In this document: positions 25,130 to 34,642 of the stretch, piece after piece
Numbering within the stretch: the stretch's first letter is position 1
How the letters are laid out: the number at the start of each line of letters is the position of its first letter
DNA from: Fusobacterium sp. FSA-380-WT-3A
GTDB taxonomy: Bacteria; Fusobacteriota; Fusobacteriia; Fusobacteriales; Fusobacteriaceae
Direction: 5' to 3'
Length of the DNA stretch: 64,000 bases
Assembly (NCBI RefSeq): GCF_012843705.1
Contig: NZ_JABAFQ010000005.1
Location: forward strand, 1-64,000
Notes under the pieces: generated by a model
What the model was told of the DNA's origin: nothing
Databases searched by the model: none
The model's input: the letters and a program-made list of their open reading frames with translations, nothing else
Position numbers and translations under genes: made by a program

Positions 25130-26026
25130 TTAATATCTTAAATATCTTTCATTTCTCTCTCTTACATAATCATTATTTATTACAAAATTTATTTCTGACA
25201 AGAATTTTTCCTTATCTTCTGGAAAATCTCCTTTAAGTCCTAAATAGTTAGAAGCATGATTTGACCTAAATATAACTTTTTTTCCTTCTGGTATATTTAT
25301 ATTTTCTATCATCATTCTTATTTCTTTTAGAATATCTTCACCTTTTGCTTCTCTAAATTCTCCTCTTAGAATTCTATCATAAATCTCTGTTCCATCATGA
25401 ACTACTAAACATAAAACACTTAAATAATCTGGAATAATTTTATTTACAACTTCTGCTGTTTTTAAAGCATGATTAGTATAATCTCTATCTCCTAAAACTC
25501 CAGCTATAACTGTCATAGATAACATAAATCCAGCTTCTTTTGCTTTTAAAGAAGCCTCAACTATTTTTTCAGAAGTTACACCTTTCTTTATCTCTTTTAA
25601 AACTTCATTGTCTCCACTTTCTAATCCTATATATACAAGAGAAACTCCTTTTTCTCTAATTGCTTTTAGTTCCTCTGGTGTTTTAAATAATATAGATTTT
25701 GGACTAGCATATAAAGATATTCTTTCTCTTTCTGGAAATTTTTCATTTATATAATCTAATATTTCAAGTAATCTTGGTGTAGGAATAATTAAAGCATCTC
25801 CATCAGCTAGAAATATTTTTTCTACATATCTAATCTCTTTTCTAAATGTATCTATCTCTTCTTTTATTTGTTCAAATGGTTTTATAGTAAACTTTTTTCC
25901 TTTATACATTTTACAAAAAGTACATCTATTATGTGAACATCCTAGAGTAATTTGTAAAATTAAACTATAAGCTTCACTTGGGGGTCTGTACAAAGGATAA
26001 TCATATATATCATCTATTGTTCTCAT
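25130..26026 (-). CDS. Radical SAM protein with CX4CX2C cluster motif
   Basis: 298 residues of the COG1032-like radical SAM group. The cluster-binding cysteines are C30, C35 and C38 (LGCSHNRCTFCKMYKG), a CX4CX2C spacing instead of the common CX3CX2C. SAM-binding glycines (FLADGDALI) and a YIGLESGDNEVLKEIKKG strand follow as expected. No second cluster domain is seen. The reaction is unknown. It lies between niaR and addA in the same direction, 21 bases before niaR. Confidence 0.8.
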   Translation of the reverse strand: MRTIDDIYDYPLYRPPSEAYSLILQITLGCSHNRCTFCKMYKGKKFTIKPFEQIKEEIDTFRKEIRYVEKIFLADGDALIIPTPRLLEILDYINEKFPERERISLYASPKSILFKTPEELKAIREKGVSLVYIGLESGDNEVLKEIKKGVTSEKIVEASLKAKEAGFMLSMTVIAGVLGDRDYTNHALKTAEVVNKIIPDYLSVLCLVVHDGTEIYDRILRGEFREAKGEDILKEIRMMIENINIPEGKKVIFRSNHASNYLGLKGDFPEDKEKFLSEINFVINNDYVRERNERYLRY

Positions 26027-26095
26027 TTTTCCTCCTAAATCATTTGCAATATTAGAAAATTATATCATATTTAATTACTTTTTTCAATTTTACTA

Positions 26096-29000
26096 TTAGT
26101 ATATTTCTATATACTTAGTAAAAATTTTATAATCTTTAGCATTTTCTTTTAATAAATTAAAAACAAGTTTTTTATAATTTTCAATTTGTTCCTCTTCATA
26201 TGTCCCTGTTTTATAATCTACAATTAAAATTTCCTTTTTCTTTTTATCTATCATTAATCTGTCAATTCTATAAAGTTGTTTATCTTCCTCAGAATAAATA
26301 GAATATTCATTATATATAATATCCCATTTTTTAGAAAAAATCTCTTCATTTTCCTCAATAATTCTTTTTATCCTAGAAAACGAAAGTATCTCTTTCTCCA
26401 ATCTCTCTCTTTCAAATATAGTTCCATATTTAGATATAACTTTTTCTCTTGAAGTTAATATCTCCTCTTCCTCTCCATAATATATATTTTCTAAAAAAGA
26501 GTGAATTACATTTCCTATATTTCTTTTTTCCTCTATTTCCAGACTGTATCTATAAATATCCTCTTTAATTTTTTGAGAATTTTTAGAAAGACTTTCTTCT
26601 AAATATCTATTTTCACTAAAATCAATTATAATATTTTCATCTTTAGAATTTTTTTCTATATTTTCTTTTTTGCTTTCAAAAGATTTTATAACTCCTTGAA
26701 TATAAATTTTATTTTCTGAAGTTACATATTCATTTATTACATTAGTTCCAACTCTATCTTTTATAAGTTTATTTACCAAAATTATAAGATTACTTTTTGG
26801 ACGAGTAAGAGCCACATATAAATTATTTATCTCCTCTTCCTCATCTTTTTTATCTTTAATCTTTTTAAAATCGCTTATATTATCTAATTTTGATAAAATT
26901 TCTTCATAAGATGAATCTATAATAAGATACTCTTCTACTCCACTATAATCTTTATTAAATTTCAAATTAAATTTAAAACCTTTATCCACCTTTTTATTTT
27001 CATCAGAATAAACATAAATCACAGTGTCAAACTCCAACCCTTTAGATTTATGGATTGTCATCAAATTAACTCCGTTGGTATTTTTAGAAGTTACTTGTTG
27101 ATATCTATCACTTGAAAAATTATTGTTTACTTCATAAAGAAATTCTTGAGGAGAATCAAATTCTTTAACAATTTCTACAAATTTATAGATATTTTTTATA
27201 TCGTTTTCTTTTCTATAAATATCAACAATAGATAGAGTTTTTATACACTCTATTATGAAATTATCCAAAGATAAATTTTCATTATAAACTTCATATAAAT
27301 AAATTATTTTGGCTATTATTTTTTTCTCTTCTGTATATTCATCTAAAGCTAAAATTTTCTCTAAGGTTTCCTTTATATTTTCGTTTGTTTGTAGATTAAT
27401 ATCTATTACTTTTTTTAGAAAATCATCTCCTACAAAAATAATATCATCTCTTAAAAATTCTAATAGATAAAATATATTATTCTTATAAAAATATTTTAAA
27501 AGTTTTAATATAGGAACTATACATCTATGCTCAAATATACTTTTTCTAGTTTCTAAAAAATAAGGAATTTTATTTTCATTTAATAAATTAGCTACCTCTA
27601 TCAAAGTTTTATTTTTTCTAGCTAGTATTCCTACTCCTCTATAATCTCCTTTAAATTCATCATTTAAAGTTTTTAAAACCTCTTCTAAATATAGATTTTT
27701 TTCTACATTTTCACCTTTTTTAGATTTTTCACCTATACAGTTTACTATTTTTATTAATCCCTCTTCATCTTTTTTATTGCTATTAATATTTGAAAAATCC
27801 CAAGTAACATTTGCTTTTTCTGAAATATTTGTAAAAAATTCATTGGTAAAATTTACTATATTTTTTTCACTTCTAAAAGAAGTTTCTAAAGTTTCAACCT
27901 CTCCATTTAAAATATTTGGAAGTTCTGTAAAAAGATTTTTTTCTCCTCCACGCCAACCATAAATACTTTGCTTTTCATCACCAACACAAATTATATTTTC
28001 TGCACTGTAGAAAAAACTCTCTAGCATTTTCCATTGACTTATACTTGTATCTTGAAACTCATCTATAAATATAGAAGTACATTTACTATCAATTATCTCC
28101 TGCATATATGGAGTGATTTTTCCATCTTCTATAAGGTTAAGATTTTTATCTTCCATATAAATCATCAAATAATCTTTTATATCATCTTGAGTGAATTTCT
28201 TTTCTTTTAACTTAAATTCATCATATAGAGAATACATAGTATCTAAAAAACTTAAAACTCTATTTTCATATGGAATTACTTTTTCTGTAAATATTTTTTT
28301 AGCTAATTCTCTATCAAATTCTTCTTTTAATTCTACAAGATTTTCTATAATCTCTGTTACTTTTTCATCCTTACTTTTTCTTATTTTGCTACCATTATAA
28401 AAATTTTTCCCAAATATCTCTTTCCAATTTTTTTCTATATACTCAAATTTTTCATCACTATTTTCTAATTTTATATAATTTTGATAAATAGTATTTACAT
28501 AACTTCCAATAGGCTCACTATCTTTATTTTTATAAATCATAAAATTTTTTACTAACTTTTCAGATTCTGACAAGATTTCTACAAATTTATCATTGGAATA
28601 ATCATATCCCTCTCTCTTTAAAAAGTTTCCCTTTTTTATAAAAATATATTTCCATCTATCTCTTATAATATCTCTCAAAACTTCAATATATTTATTTATA
28701 TCTCTTTCTACTCTCAAAGCAAAGAAATCTTTAAACTCTTCAAATAACTCTTCATCAGCAGAAATTTTTTCAAAACATTTTTTTAATATCTCTAAATTTT
28801 CATTTTCATCTATAATATCATAGGATATTATCCCTTTCATTGGAGCTATAACACTTTTAAAAATAAGAATTTTAAAAGCATCTAAAGTAAAAATCTTTAA
28901 ATTTTCTTTATTGTATAAAACCTCTTTATAAATTTTTTCAATTTTAGATTTTTTTATTTCAAGATTTGGATATAAATTTAAAATATTCTTTTTTAATTCT

Positions 29001-29200
29001 ACTCCATCTTTAGTTTCAAAAGTTAAATCTCTTAAAAACTCCAATATTCTATCTTCTAATTCTCCAGTTGCTTTATTTGTAAAAGTCATAACTATAATAT
29101 CTGAAAATTTTTCTCCTTGTAATAGAGAGACCACATATTCTAAAGCAAGTCTATAAGTTTTTCCTGTTCCAGCACTAGCTTTTAAAATTTTTCTAGACAT
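26096..29200 (-). CDS. addA: AddA-type helicase-nuclease subunit
   Basis: 1034 residues, a UvrD-like superfamily 1 helicase with a C-terminal nuclease. Walker A ASAGTGKT is at residues 8-15. Motif II (IFIDEFQDTS), motif III (CVGDEKQSIYGWRGG), motif V/VI (MTIHKSKGLEFDTVIYV and LYVALTRPKSNLIIL) and a C-terminal PD-(D/E)XK core (ILIVDYKTG) follow in order. With AddB it resects double-strand breaks for RecA. The ATG overlaps the addB stop by one base, so translation is coupled. Slightly shorter than B. subtilis AddA. Confidence 0.9.
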   Translation of the reverse strand: MSRKILKASAGTGKTYRLALEYVVSLLQGEKFSDIIVMTFTNKATGELEDRILEFLRDLTFETKDGVELKKNILNLYPNLEIKKSKIEKIYKEVLYNKENLKIFTLDAFKILIFKSVIAPMKGIISYDIIDENENLEILKKCFEKISADEELFEEFKDFFALRVERDINKYIEVLRDIIRDRWKYIFIKKGNFLKREGYDYSNDKFVEILSESEKLVKNFMIYKNKDSEPIGSYVNTIYQNYIKLENSDEKFEYIEKNWKEIFGKNFYNGSKIRKSKDEKVTEIIENLVELKEEFDRELAKKIFTEKVIPYENRVLSFLDTMYSLYDEFKLKEKKFTQDDIKDYLMIYMEDKNLNLIEDGKITPYMQEIIDSKCTSIFIDEFQDTSISQWKMLESFFYSAENIICVGDEKQSIYGWRGGEKNLFTELPNILNGEVETLETSFRSEKNIVNFTNEFFTNISEKANVTWDFSNINSNKKDEEGLIKIVNCIGEKSKKGENVEKNLYLEEVLKTLNDEFKGDYRGVGILARKNKTLIEVANLLNENKIPYFLETRKSIFEHRCIVPILKLLKYFYKNNIFYLLEFLRDDIIFVGDDFLKKVIDINLQTNENIKETLEKILALDEYTEEKKIIAKIIYLYEVYNENLSLDNFIIECIKTLSIVDIYRKENDIKNIYKFVEIVKEFDSPQEFLYEVNNNFSSDRYQQVTSKNTNGVNLMTIHKSKGLEFDTVIYVYSDENKKVDKGFKFNLKFNKDYSGVEEYLIIDSSYEEILSKLDNISDFKKIKDKKDEEEEINNLYVALTRPKSNLIILVNKLIKDRVGTNVINEYVTSENKIYIQGVIKSFESKKENIEKNSKDENIIIDFSENRYLEESLSKNSQKIKEDIYRYSLEIEEKRNIGNVIHSFLENIYYGEEEEILTSREKVISKYGTIFERERLEKEILSFSRIKRIIEENEEIFSKKWDIIYNEYSIYSEEDKQLYRIDRLMIDKKKKEILIVDYKTGTYEEEQIENYKKLVFNLLKENAKDYKIFTKYIEIY

Positions 29201-31830
29201 TATATCACATCCCTTCTACATATATTTAAAAAGCCACAATTTCTACATTCAGAAATTTTTTCAGCTCTTAAATAATTTTTTTCCTCTATAAAATTATTTA
29301 AGATTTCATTTAATTTTTCCTTTGTAACTAAATTTTCTTCAATCTCTTTCATCTCTTCTTTTATAACATTATAGATTATCTTTTTAGCTACATTAGAATC
29401 TCCATAGAGCATAAGAGAATAAATATCAAGTTGCCCATCTGCTGTTCCACCTGTTTTATAATCTATTATATATTTTTCCTCTTGGCAATCTACAACTAAG
29501 TCTATTCTTCCTTTCAAAACTATGTCTGGTTTTGTTTTATCATCTTCATTATAATCACTAAAATAAACTCTCCCTTTTTCACTAAAGAAAGTATTTATTT
29601 TTTTATCAGAAAATTCTTTTTCTATTTTTTTATAAAAAGTTTTTACTCCATTTTTTATTGTGGGTATCATTATCTTTTGAAAATATAAGTCCATATAAAC
29701 AGGTATTTTCATAGAATTTTTCTCTAATTCTTGATTTAAAATTTTATCTATTAATCTTTCATCTATAGAAAAATCTCTCTTTTTAATAATATTATAATAA
29801 GTTTTATCAACTATCTCTTCAAAAATCTTATGAACTATATTTCCTAAAAGAGCAAAAGAACTTCCAAACTCATCTTCTATATCTTCAGCAATTCCAACTA
29901 CTTTTTCTAAAAAATATCTATATTGACATTTTTCCAGTTGTAAAGCATCATAAGTTCCAAAAGTCATTTTTCCATCTTCATTTATTAATCTAGAAAAATC
30001 TTTTTTCATTTGATAATTGTCACTTATTATATTAAAATCTTTTTCTCTAAAGAAATATTCCTCTATAATATTGTTTATAGTTTCTTTATTCAGTTTATTT
30101 TCATCTATTGTTATTCCACACTCTAAAATTATCTCTTCTAAAAATGAAGATTTATCAATTTTACTATCACTATCTTTTTTATAGAAGATTATATTTTTAT
30201 CAGCATTTAATATTCCCTGTAAAAATCTATATTTTAATATATTTATCTTTTCTTCTTCTGTTATAAATCCCATTTGATTAAGTTGTCTATCTGTAAAAAT
30301 TTGATGTTTATCTTTTATTTTAGGAATAAAATTATTATTTATATCTATAAAATAAGCCTCTCCTCTAAAATTTAATCTCGATTCTTGAATATCTCTTATT
30401 ATTCCTTTTATCTCAATAGTTTTTTCTTTATCTACAGATTCTAACTCAATCCCTTCCATATATTTCCCAAGTAAAATATATAGGTATTTTCCAATCTCCT
30501 TATTAAAAATCTCCTTAAATCCATTTTTTCCAAATAGAAGTTCACTACTTTTTATATTAAAAATAACTTCATGGAATTTTTCTAAAAAGTCTGTGTATAT
30601 ATTTTCAATTAAATTTTCAAATCCAATCTCTTTAAAATAATTATAAAATTCATCAACTGTTTTAAATTTTTCAATTTTTTCTAAATCTTTTTTTATCTCT
30701 TTAAAAATTTTCTCTACTCTAATCTTTTTATCATCTGTAAAAATTTCTGTTTTTTCAAATATGATTTCATCTAAATATTTATACTCTCTATTAAAAATTT
30801 GAAAAAAATCTTTTTTTATCTCTCTATCTATTCCATATATTTTAGTAAAAATTTTATTATCTAAAGCTTCTTTTAATATTTCTACTTTTATTCCCTTTCT
30901 CTTTTTAGGCTCTATTGAAAAAAGTAAGTCACTTTGTATTTTCAAAAATTTATAAAATTCTGTTTCTTCTAATTTTTTTAATTTTCCTGTATAAAAATAT
31001 TTTGGTAAAAGTTTAGAAAAATTATTTCCCTCTACATTAGGGGTATATATATAACTTACTTTTTCTTTTTCATCTAAAAGAGCTAGTAAATTCAATATTT
31101 CCTCTATATCTTCGCTTATTTGATAAATTTTTATATTCTCTTTATTTAAAAATATATTTTTATTTATTCCAAGTTTATTAAACTTTAATTCTTTTTCATT
31201 ATATATTTTTGAATCTCCTTGAATTATAATCTCTATTTCAAGATAGTTTTCTATCTTTTCTAAAACTTTTTTTAAGATAGGAGTAAAATATGGAATATCT
31301 ATAAAAATTATTTTCTTAAATTTTTTTAAAAAATTTTCACTAAAATTATCTAAATTTATTATCCAATCACTTGGAATAAAGTTATTCTTTTCTAAAAATT
31401 TATCATATTCTTTTTTCATTTTTTGAAATTTCTCTATTTTATCAATCTGCCAATCTTTTAATAGAGAGATATCTATATTTTGAATAAGATTTATATTTAA
31501 TTCTTTATAATATTTAAAAAATAAGTCTGCAATATCAATAATATCATAATAATTGTTTATATTAAATTCCTCTTTTAAAGAAGTAGAGATATTCTTATAC
31601 AAAGTAAGAGGTCTTTTAGCTTCTGTAAGTACTATTTTGTCAGTTGTAAAAATATTTTTTTGAAATTCCTCTAAAGTTAAAAATGTTCCCTCTTTTTCTA
31701 ATATATTTTTTTCTCTATTTCTTAAATAATAGTTCTTTAAAAAATAATCATTAAAAACTAAAAGAGTTGTTTCTTTATTCTCTATATTTTTTATATAATC
31801 TTCTTTAAAATTAATATATTCAAACCTCAT
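29200..31830 (-). CDS. addB: AddB-type nuclease subunit with Fe-S cluster motif
   Basis: 876 residues; an inactivated helicase-like front half with a C-terminal PD-(D/E)XK nuclease (VLKGRIDLVVDC then YIIDYKTGG). The nuclease is bracketed by the AddB-type cluster cysteines: one in EKCQYRYFLEKVVG near residue 630 and three at C862, C865 and C871 near the end. Such clusters staple the domain. Highly lysine- and glutamate-rich and diverged, as usual for this subunit. First gene of addB-addA; a GGAGG site precedes the ATG. Confidence 0.85.
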   Translation of the reverse strand: MRFEYINFKEDYIKNIENKETTLLVFNDYFLKNYYLRNREKNILEKEGTFLTLEEFQKNIFTTDKIVLTEAKRPLTLYKNISTSLKEEFNINNYYDIIDIADLFFKYYKELNINLIQNIDISLLKDWQIDKIEKFQKMKKEYDKFLEKNNFIPSDWIINLDNFSENFLKKFKKIIFIDIPYFTPILKKVLEKIENYLEIEIIIQGDSKIYNEKELKFNKLGINKNIFLNKENIKIYQISEDIEEILNLLALLDEKEKVSYIYTPNVEGNNFSKLLPKYFYTGKLKKLEETEFYKFLKIQSDLLFSIEPKKRKGIKVEILKEALDNKIFTKIYGIDREIKKDFFQIFNREYKYLDEIIFEKTEIFTDDKKIRVEKIFKEIKKDLEKIEKFKTVDEFYNYFKEIGFENLIENIYTDFLEKFHEVIFNIKSSELLFGKNGFKEIFNKEIGKYLYILLGKYMEGIELESVDKEKTIEIKGIIRDIQESRLNFRGEAYFIDINNNFIPKIKDKHQIFTDRQLNQMGFITEEEKINILKYRFLQGILNADKNIIFYKKDSDSKIDKSSFLEEIILECGITIDENKLNKETINNIIEEYFFREKDFNIISDNYQMKKDFSRLINEDGKMTFGTYDALQLEKCQYRYFLEKVVGIAEDIEDEFGSSFALLGNIVHKIFEEIVDKTYYNIIKKRDFSIDERLIDKILNQELEKNSMKIPVYMDLYFQKIMIPTIKNGVKTFYKKIEKEFSDKKINTFFSEKGRVYFSDYNEDDKTKPDIVLKGRIDLVVDCQEEKYIIDYKTGGTADGQLDIYSLMLYGDSNVAKKIIYNVIKEEMKEIEENLVTKEKLNEILNNFIEEKNYLRAEKISECRNCGFLNICRRDVI

Positions 31831-31850
31831 ACTTCCTCCTATATTAATAA

Positions 31851-31871
31851 AGCTGGTCTTAAAGACCAGCT
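31851..31871 (-). terminator. Hairpin after the bactofilin gene
   Basis: AGCTGGTCT (31851-31859) and AGACCAGCT (31863-31871) form a 9-bp stem with a TAA loop, between the bactofilin stop and the addB start. The T tract after it is broken, so termination may be partial. Confidence 0.65.
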
Positions 31872-31879
31872 TCTATTTA

Positions 31880-32290
31880 TTATTTTTTCTTTTCAATTTC
31901 TAATATTATATTTTTATCTGGCAAAAAAGCTTCTCTGTGTTTGCTAGTACCTTCAAATATAACGCCCTCTTTCATTAATATTCTATTACTTATAATTTCC
32001 CCACTAACAACACAATTATCTATAAGCTCAATATAATCAGCTTCTAAATGTCCTGTATATTTTCCTTGGACAGTTATCTTTCTAGCTATTATACTTCCAT
32101 CACAAACACTAGTTTTAGAAAGCACAACCTCTGAATTACAGTAGATTTTTCCTGAAACTTTTCCATCTACTTGAAGATTTCCAGCTATTTTAAAATCTCC
32201 CTTTACTTCACTTTCAGATGCAATATTTGTTATCTCTTTTCCTGAAAAATTTGTGTCTGTTGCCTTATCATTTCTACTAAAGACTGCCAT
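31880..32290 (-). CDS. Bactofilin (polymer-forming cytoskeletal protein)
   Basis: 136 residues. A central right-handed beta-helix domain (about 25-115) with the regular hydrophobic/glycine pattern of bactofilins (VKGDFKIAGNLQVDGKVSGKI and following turns), flanked by short disordered tails. Bactofilins self-assemble without nucleotide and scaffold peptidoglycan hydrolases and cell shape. Its start lies 61 bases inside the preceding M23 peptidase gene, a pairing also known from other bacteria. Confidence 0.93.
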   Translation of the reverse strand: MAVFSRNDKATDTNFSGKEITNIASESEVKGDFKIAGNLQVDGKVSGKIYCNSEVVLSKTSVCDGSIIARKITVQGKYTGHLEADYIELIDNCVVSGEIISNRILMKEGVIFEGTSKHREAFLPDKNIILEIEKKK

Positions 32291-33153
32291 TTTACCCCCT
32301 TCTCTTTTTCAAAAAGATTGTTATATTTGTCTATACTCCATTCTGTAAAATTCATTGGATTTACTCTTTTTCCTAAATAATGAATTTCATAGTGAAGATG
32401 TGGTCCTGTTGACCTTCCCGTACTTCCTACTTCTCCTATTTTTTGCCCTTTTTTCACTATTTCTCCAACTTTTACATCTATTCTACTCATGTGAGCATAA
32501 TAAGTTTTAAATCCATAACTATGAGCTACAATAACCAAATTTCCAAAACCACCTGAATTATAACCTGCAAATTCTATAATTCCATCAGCTGTAGTAACAA
32601 TTTTAGTTCCTTTAGTTCCTTTAAAATCTAATCCATAATGGTATAATTTTTTTTCTAACACTGGATGGTCTCTTGTCCCAAATAAACTTGAATAACCTTT
32701 AAAAGGGTCTAATGGCTGTCCACTTGGAATAACTTCTAATAAAAATCTTCTTTCTAGCACACTCATTTTAGCTAAATCTAACTTCTCTTTTTCTGTTAAT
32801 TCCTCTGGAATTCCTATATCTTCTCCCATAAGTTTTTCAATTTCATCTATTTTTGCAGTAATATTTTCTAATTCTACTTCTTTTTCTGTTATTTTTTTAT
32901 TTGCTTCCTCTAGTTGTACAAGATATTCTTTCTTATTATCTTCTATTTTATCAACTAATTTTTCATTTTCTATTCTATAAAAACTATATAAATTAACTTT
33001 ATGATTAAGTATTAATACCACAGTTATTAATGCTGCTATACTAAAAGTAAATAATATTCCTATAACTAATAAATATTTTTTTACTATTTTATCAAAAGAA
33101 TAGCACTTCATCCCTTTTAAATCTGTTATTGTAACATAGTATCTATTTTTCAA
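32230..33153 (-). CDS. Membrane-anchored M23 (LytM) peptidoglycan endopeptidase
   Basis: About 307 residues from a TTG at 33153 that lies five bases after GGAGG; the frame could be read from another TTG at 33165 but that overlaps the ribosome binding site. One membrane span near residues 25-48, a coiled coil with LVDKIEDNKKEYLVQLEEAN to about 115, then the M23 domain: HPVLEKKLYHYGLDF, with zinc ligands H and D, then AHSYG and the HLHYE motif. It cuts peptide cross-links in the wall. The 3' end overlaps the bactofilin gene, so the pair is coupled and likely acts together on shape. Confidence 0.9.
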   Translation of the reverse strand: MKNRYYVTITDLKGMKCYSFDKIVKKYLLVIGILFTFSIAALITVVLILNHKVNLYSFYRIENEKLVDKIEDNKKEYLVQLEEANKKITEKEVELENITAKIDEIEKLMGEDIGIPEELTEKEKLDLAKMSVLERRFLLEVIPSGQPLDPFKGYSSLFGTRDHPVLEKKLYHYGLDFKGTKGTKIVTTADGIIEFAGYNSGGFGNLVIVAHSYGFKTYYAHMSRIDVKVGEIVKKGQKIGEVGSTGRSTGPHLHYEIHYLGKRVNPMNFTEWSIDKYNNLFEKEKGVKWQSLVEMIRQQTQIFQEKR

Positions 33154-33185
33154 GGTAGCCTCCAATTTTTTCTAACAATAAAAAA

Positions 33186-33303
33186 GCTTAGAAACTTCCT
33201 ATCCTCCCAGAGGGCTGCCCCCCAAGTACTTTCAGCGTTTACGAGCTTAACTTCTAGGTTCGGTATGTTACTAGGTGTACCCTCGTAGCTATAGTTTCTA
33301 AGC
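33186..33303 (-). rRNA. rrf: 5S ribosomal RNA
   Basis: About 118 nt. The ends pair as the terminal helix (GCTTAGAAACT at 33186-33196 with AGTTTCTAAGC at 33293-33303). Read on the minus strand it contains the conserved ACCTAGTAACATACCGAACC and GAAGTTAAGC blocks of bacterial 5S, then CTGAAAGTACTTGG and GGGAGGATAGG. A T6 run follows the 3' end. No 16S, 23S or tRNA gene is next to it, so it is a stand-alone copy. Confidence 0.95.
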
Positions 33304-33323
33304 ATTAAAAATAGTAACATAAT

Positions 33324-33611
33324 TTAGTCCCATTTGTCAATATTTTTTTTATTTTTTTCTAAAACTTTTTTTATATTTTTTTGTATATGTTCATACCCTA
33401 TATTTTTTATATGAGGTAATATACAGTAAGAACAATCTTTTATGCCATTTTTTGTATATTTAAAATTCCCACCACAATTCTCTCCTAAAGAATACAGAGG
33501 ACAATAACAAAATAAACAATTAAATTCTTCAGAAAAATTTTTTATTTTATGACAGGGAAAGTATTCACACTCTTTATTTTGAAAAAACTTATAATTTTTT
33601 TTATTTTCCAT
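33324..33611 (-). CDS. Cysteine-rich small domain protein
   Basis: 95 residues with eight cysteines in an ordered pattern: ECEYFPCHK, FNCLFCYCPLY, ENCGG and DCSYC, matching the cysteine-rich small domain family (PF04071), thought to bind zinc or a cluster. The family often occurs near cobalamin genes, but none is here. A lysine-rich tail follows. Function unknown. Confidence 0.75.
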   Translation of the reverse strand: MENKKNYKFFQNKECEYFPCHKIKNFSEEFNCLFCYCPLYSLGENCGGNFKYTKNGIKDCSYCILPHIKNIGYEHIQKNIKKVLEKNKKNIDKWD

Positions 33612-33623
33612 CTTTCTCTTTCC

Positions 33624-34040
33624 TTAATTATATCTTTTCCACTTTCCTGTAGCTTTTCCATTTTTAAAACGGCCTACAATTCTAGGACTTCCATCAAGAT
33701 TAAAAAGTTTATAATGTCCATCTTCTATTCCTTTATCATAAAAAATTTCCATATATTTTTTTCCCTCTTCTGTGTAAACAATATATTTCCCATCCAATTT
33801 TCCATCTTTCCAATTTTCTATTGTTTTTAATTTTCCATTAGAATAAAAAGAAAGCCACTTTCCATCTGCTCTCCCCTTATGAAAATATTGTCTGTCTTTT
33901 CCATCTTTTAAAGTTCCTGTAAAAGGTTTTTTATTTTCTTTATTTAGTAATATGCCATTACTTTCTTCTAATTTTATATTTTGACTAAAAGAAAATGAAA
34001 ATATTAGAGAAAAAAAACATAGAATTTTTTTCATAGACAT
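33624..34040 (-). CDS. Secreted YwqK/MORN-type repeat protein
   Basis: 138 residues. A signal peptide (KKILCFFSLIFSFSFSQ) is followed by four to five imperfect repeats of about 22 residues of the form NGKLKTIENWKDGKLDGKYI and YDKGIEDGHYKLFN, as in YwqK/MORN-2 repeat proteins common in Fusobacteria and Bacteroidetes. Likely periplasmic or surface. Some annotations call the family an antitoxin, but no toxin partner is present here. Lies 12 bases after the RseC-like gene in the same direction. Confidence 0.75.
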   Translation of the reverse strand: MSMKKILCFFSLIFSFSFSQNIKLEESNGILLNKENKKPFTGTLKDGKDRQYFHKGRADGKWLSFYSNGKLKTIENWKDGKLDGKYIVYTEEGKKYMEIFYDKGIEDGHYKLFNLDGSPRIVGRFKNGKATGKWKRYN

Positions 34041-34052
34041 TGTTCTCCTAAT

Positions 34053-34505
34053 TTATTTTTTATTACAATTCACTATCTCTTCAGTATTATTATCTTCTTC
34101 GACTTTTGTTATATTCATACTTACTTTTTCTTTAACAATAAATTTATCATATAGATGTATAACTAAAAAAGTCAAAACAAGTCCAATAAAAGAATATAAA
34201 ACACTTACTCCTTCACTTTTTCCTAAGTAGCTTCCTATTCCAAATCCAACAACCATCATAATTACAGGAATTACATATACTAAAAATCCTATCTTCAACA
34301 TTTTTGAATCTGCTAATTCAAAAGTTACAATATTTCCAACTTTTATCTCTCTTTCCTCAGGATTAAAATCTAACTCTATTTCTCTAGTTAATTTGCTAGC
34401 TTCTCCACACCCTGAACAATGAGCACAAGAACTTTCTTTAAACATTTTTACTGTAATTTTTTTACCATTTATTTTTGTTACTTTACCACTACTTTCCATT
34501 TTCAT
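34053..34505 (-). CDS. RseC/MucC-type membrane protein
   Basis: 150 residues, SoxR-reducing system RseC family. A soluble N-terminal region with three cysteines, C27, C30 and C33 (SSCAHCSGCGE), is followed by two membrane spans (about 75-97 and 100-122). Family members act in reducing SoxR or beside Rnf complexes. The frame opens at 34505, but the second ATG (34499) is better spaced from the AGGAG. No rnf genes are in the window. Confidence 0.82.
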   Translation of the reverse strand: MKMESSGKVTKINGKKITVKMFKESSCAHCSGCGEASKLTREIELDFNPEEREIKVGNIVTFELADSKMLKIGFLVYVIPVIMMVVGFGIGSYLGKSEGVSVLYSFIGLVLTFLVIHLYDKFIVKEKVSMNITKVEEDNNTEEIVNCNKK

Positions 34506-34642
34506 GCTCCTATTTTTTGTATTTTCAAAATAATTATATCATATTTTTAACTTTTAACAAAGTCATTCTTTATATTTCTTGAAATTAAAAATTTAATATG
34601 ATAAAATATTATGAATTTAGTTTAATTTATTAGGTGATTAGA

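Noticed and set aside
33186-33303. A fuller rRNA operon around the 5S gene
   Set aside because: Flanking sequence is protein-coding on both sides; no 16S, 23S or tRNA sequence is seen.
33624-34040. Toxin-antitoxin role of the YwqK-like repeat protein
   Set aside because: The protein has a signal peptide and no partner gene; the name comes from database labels.
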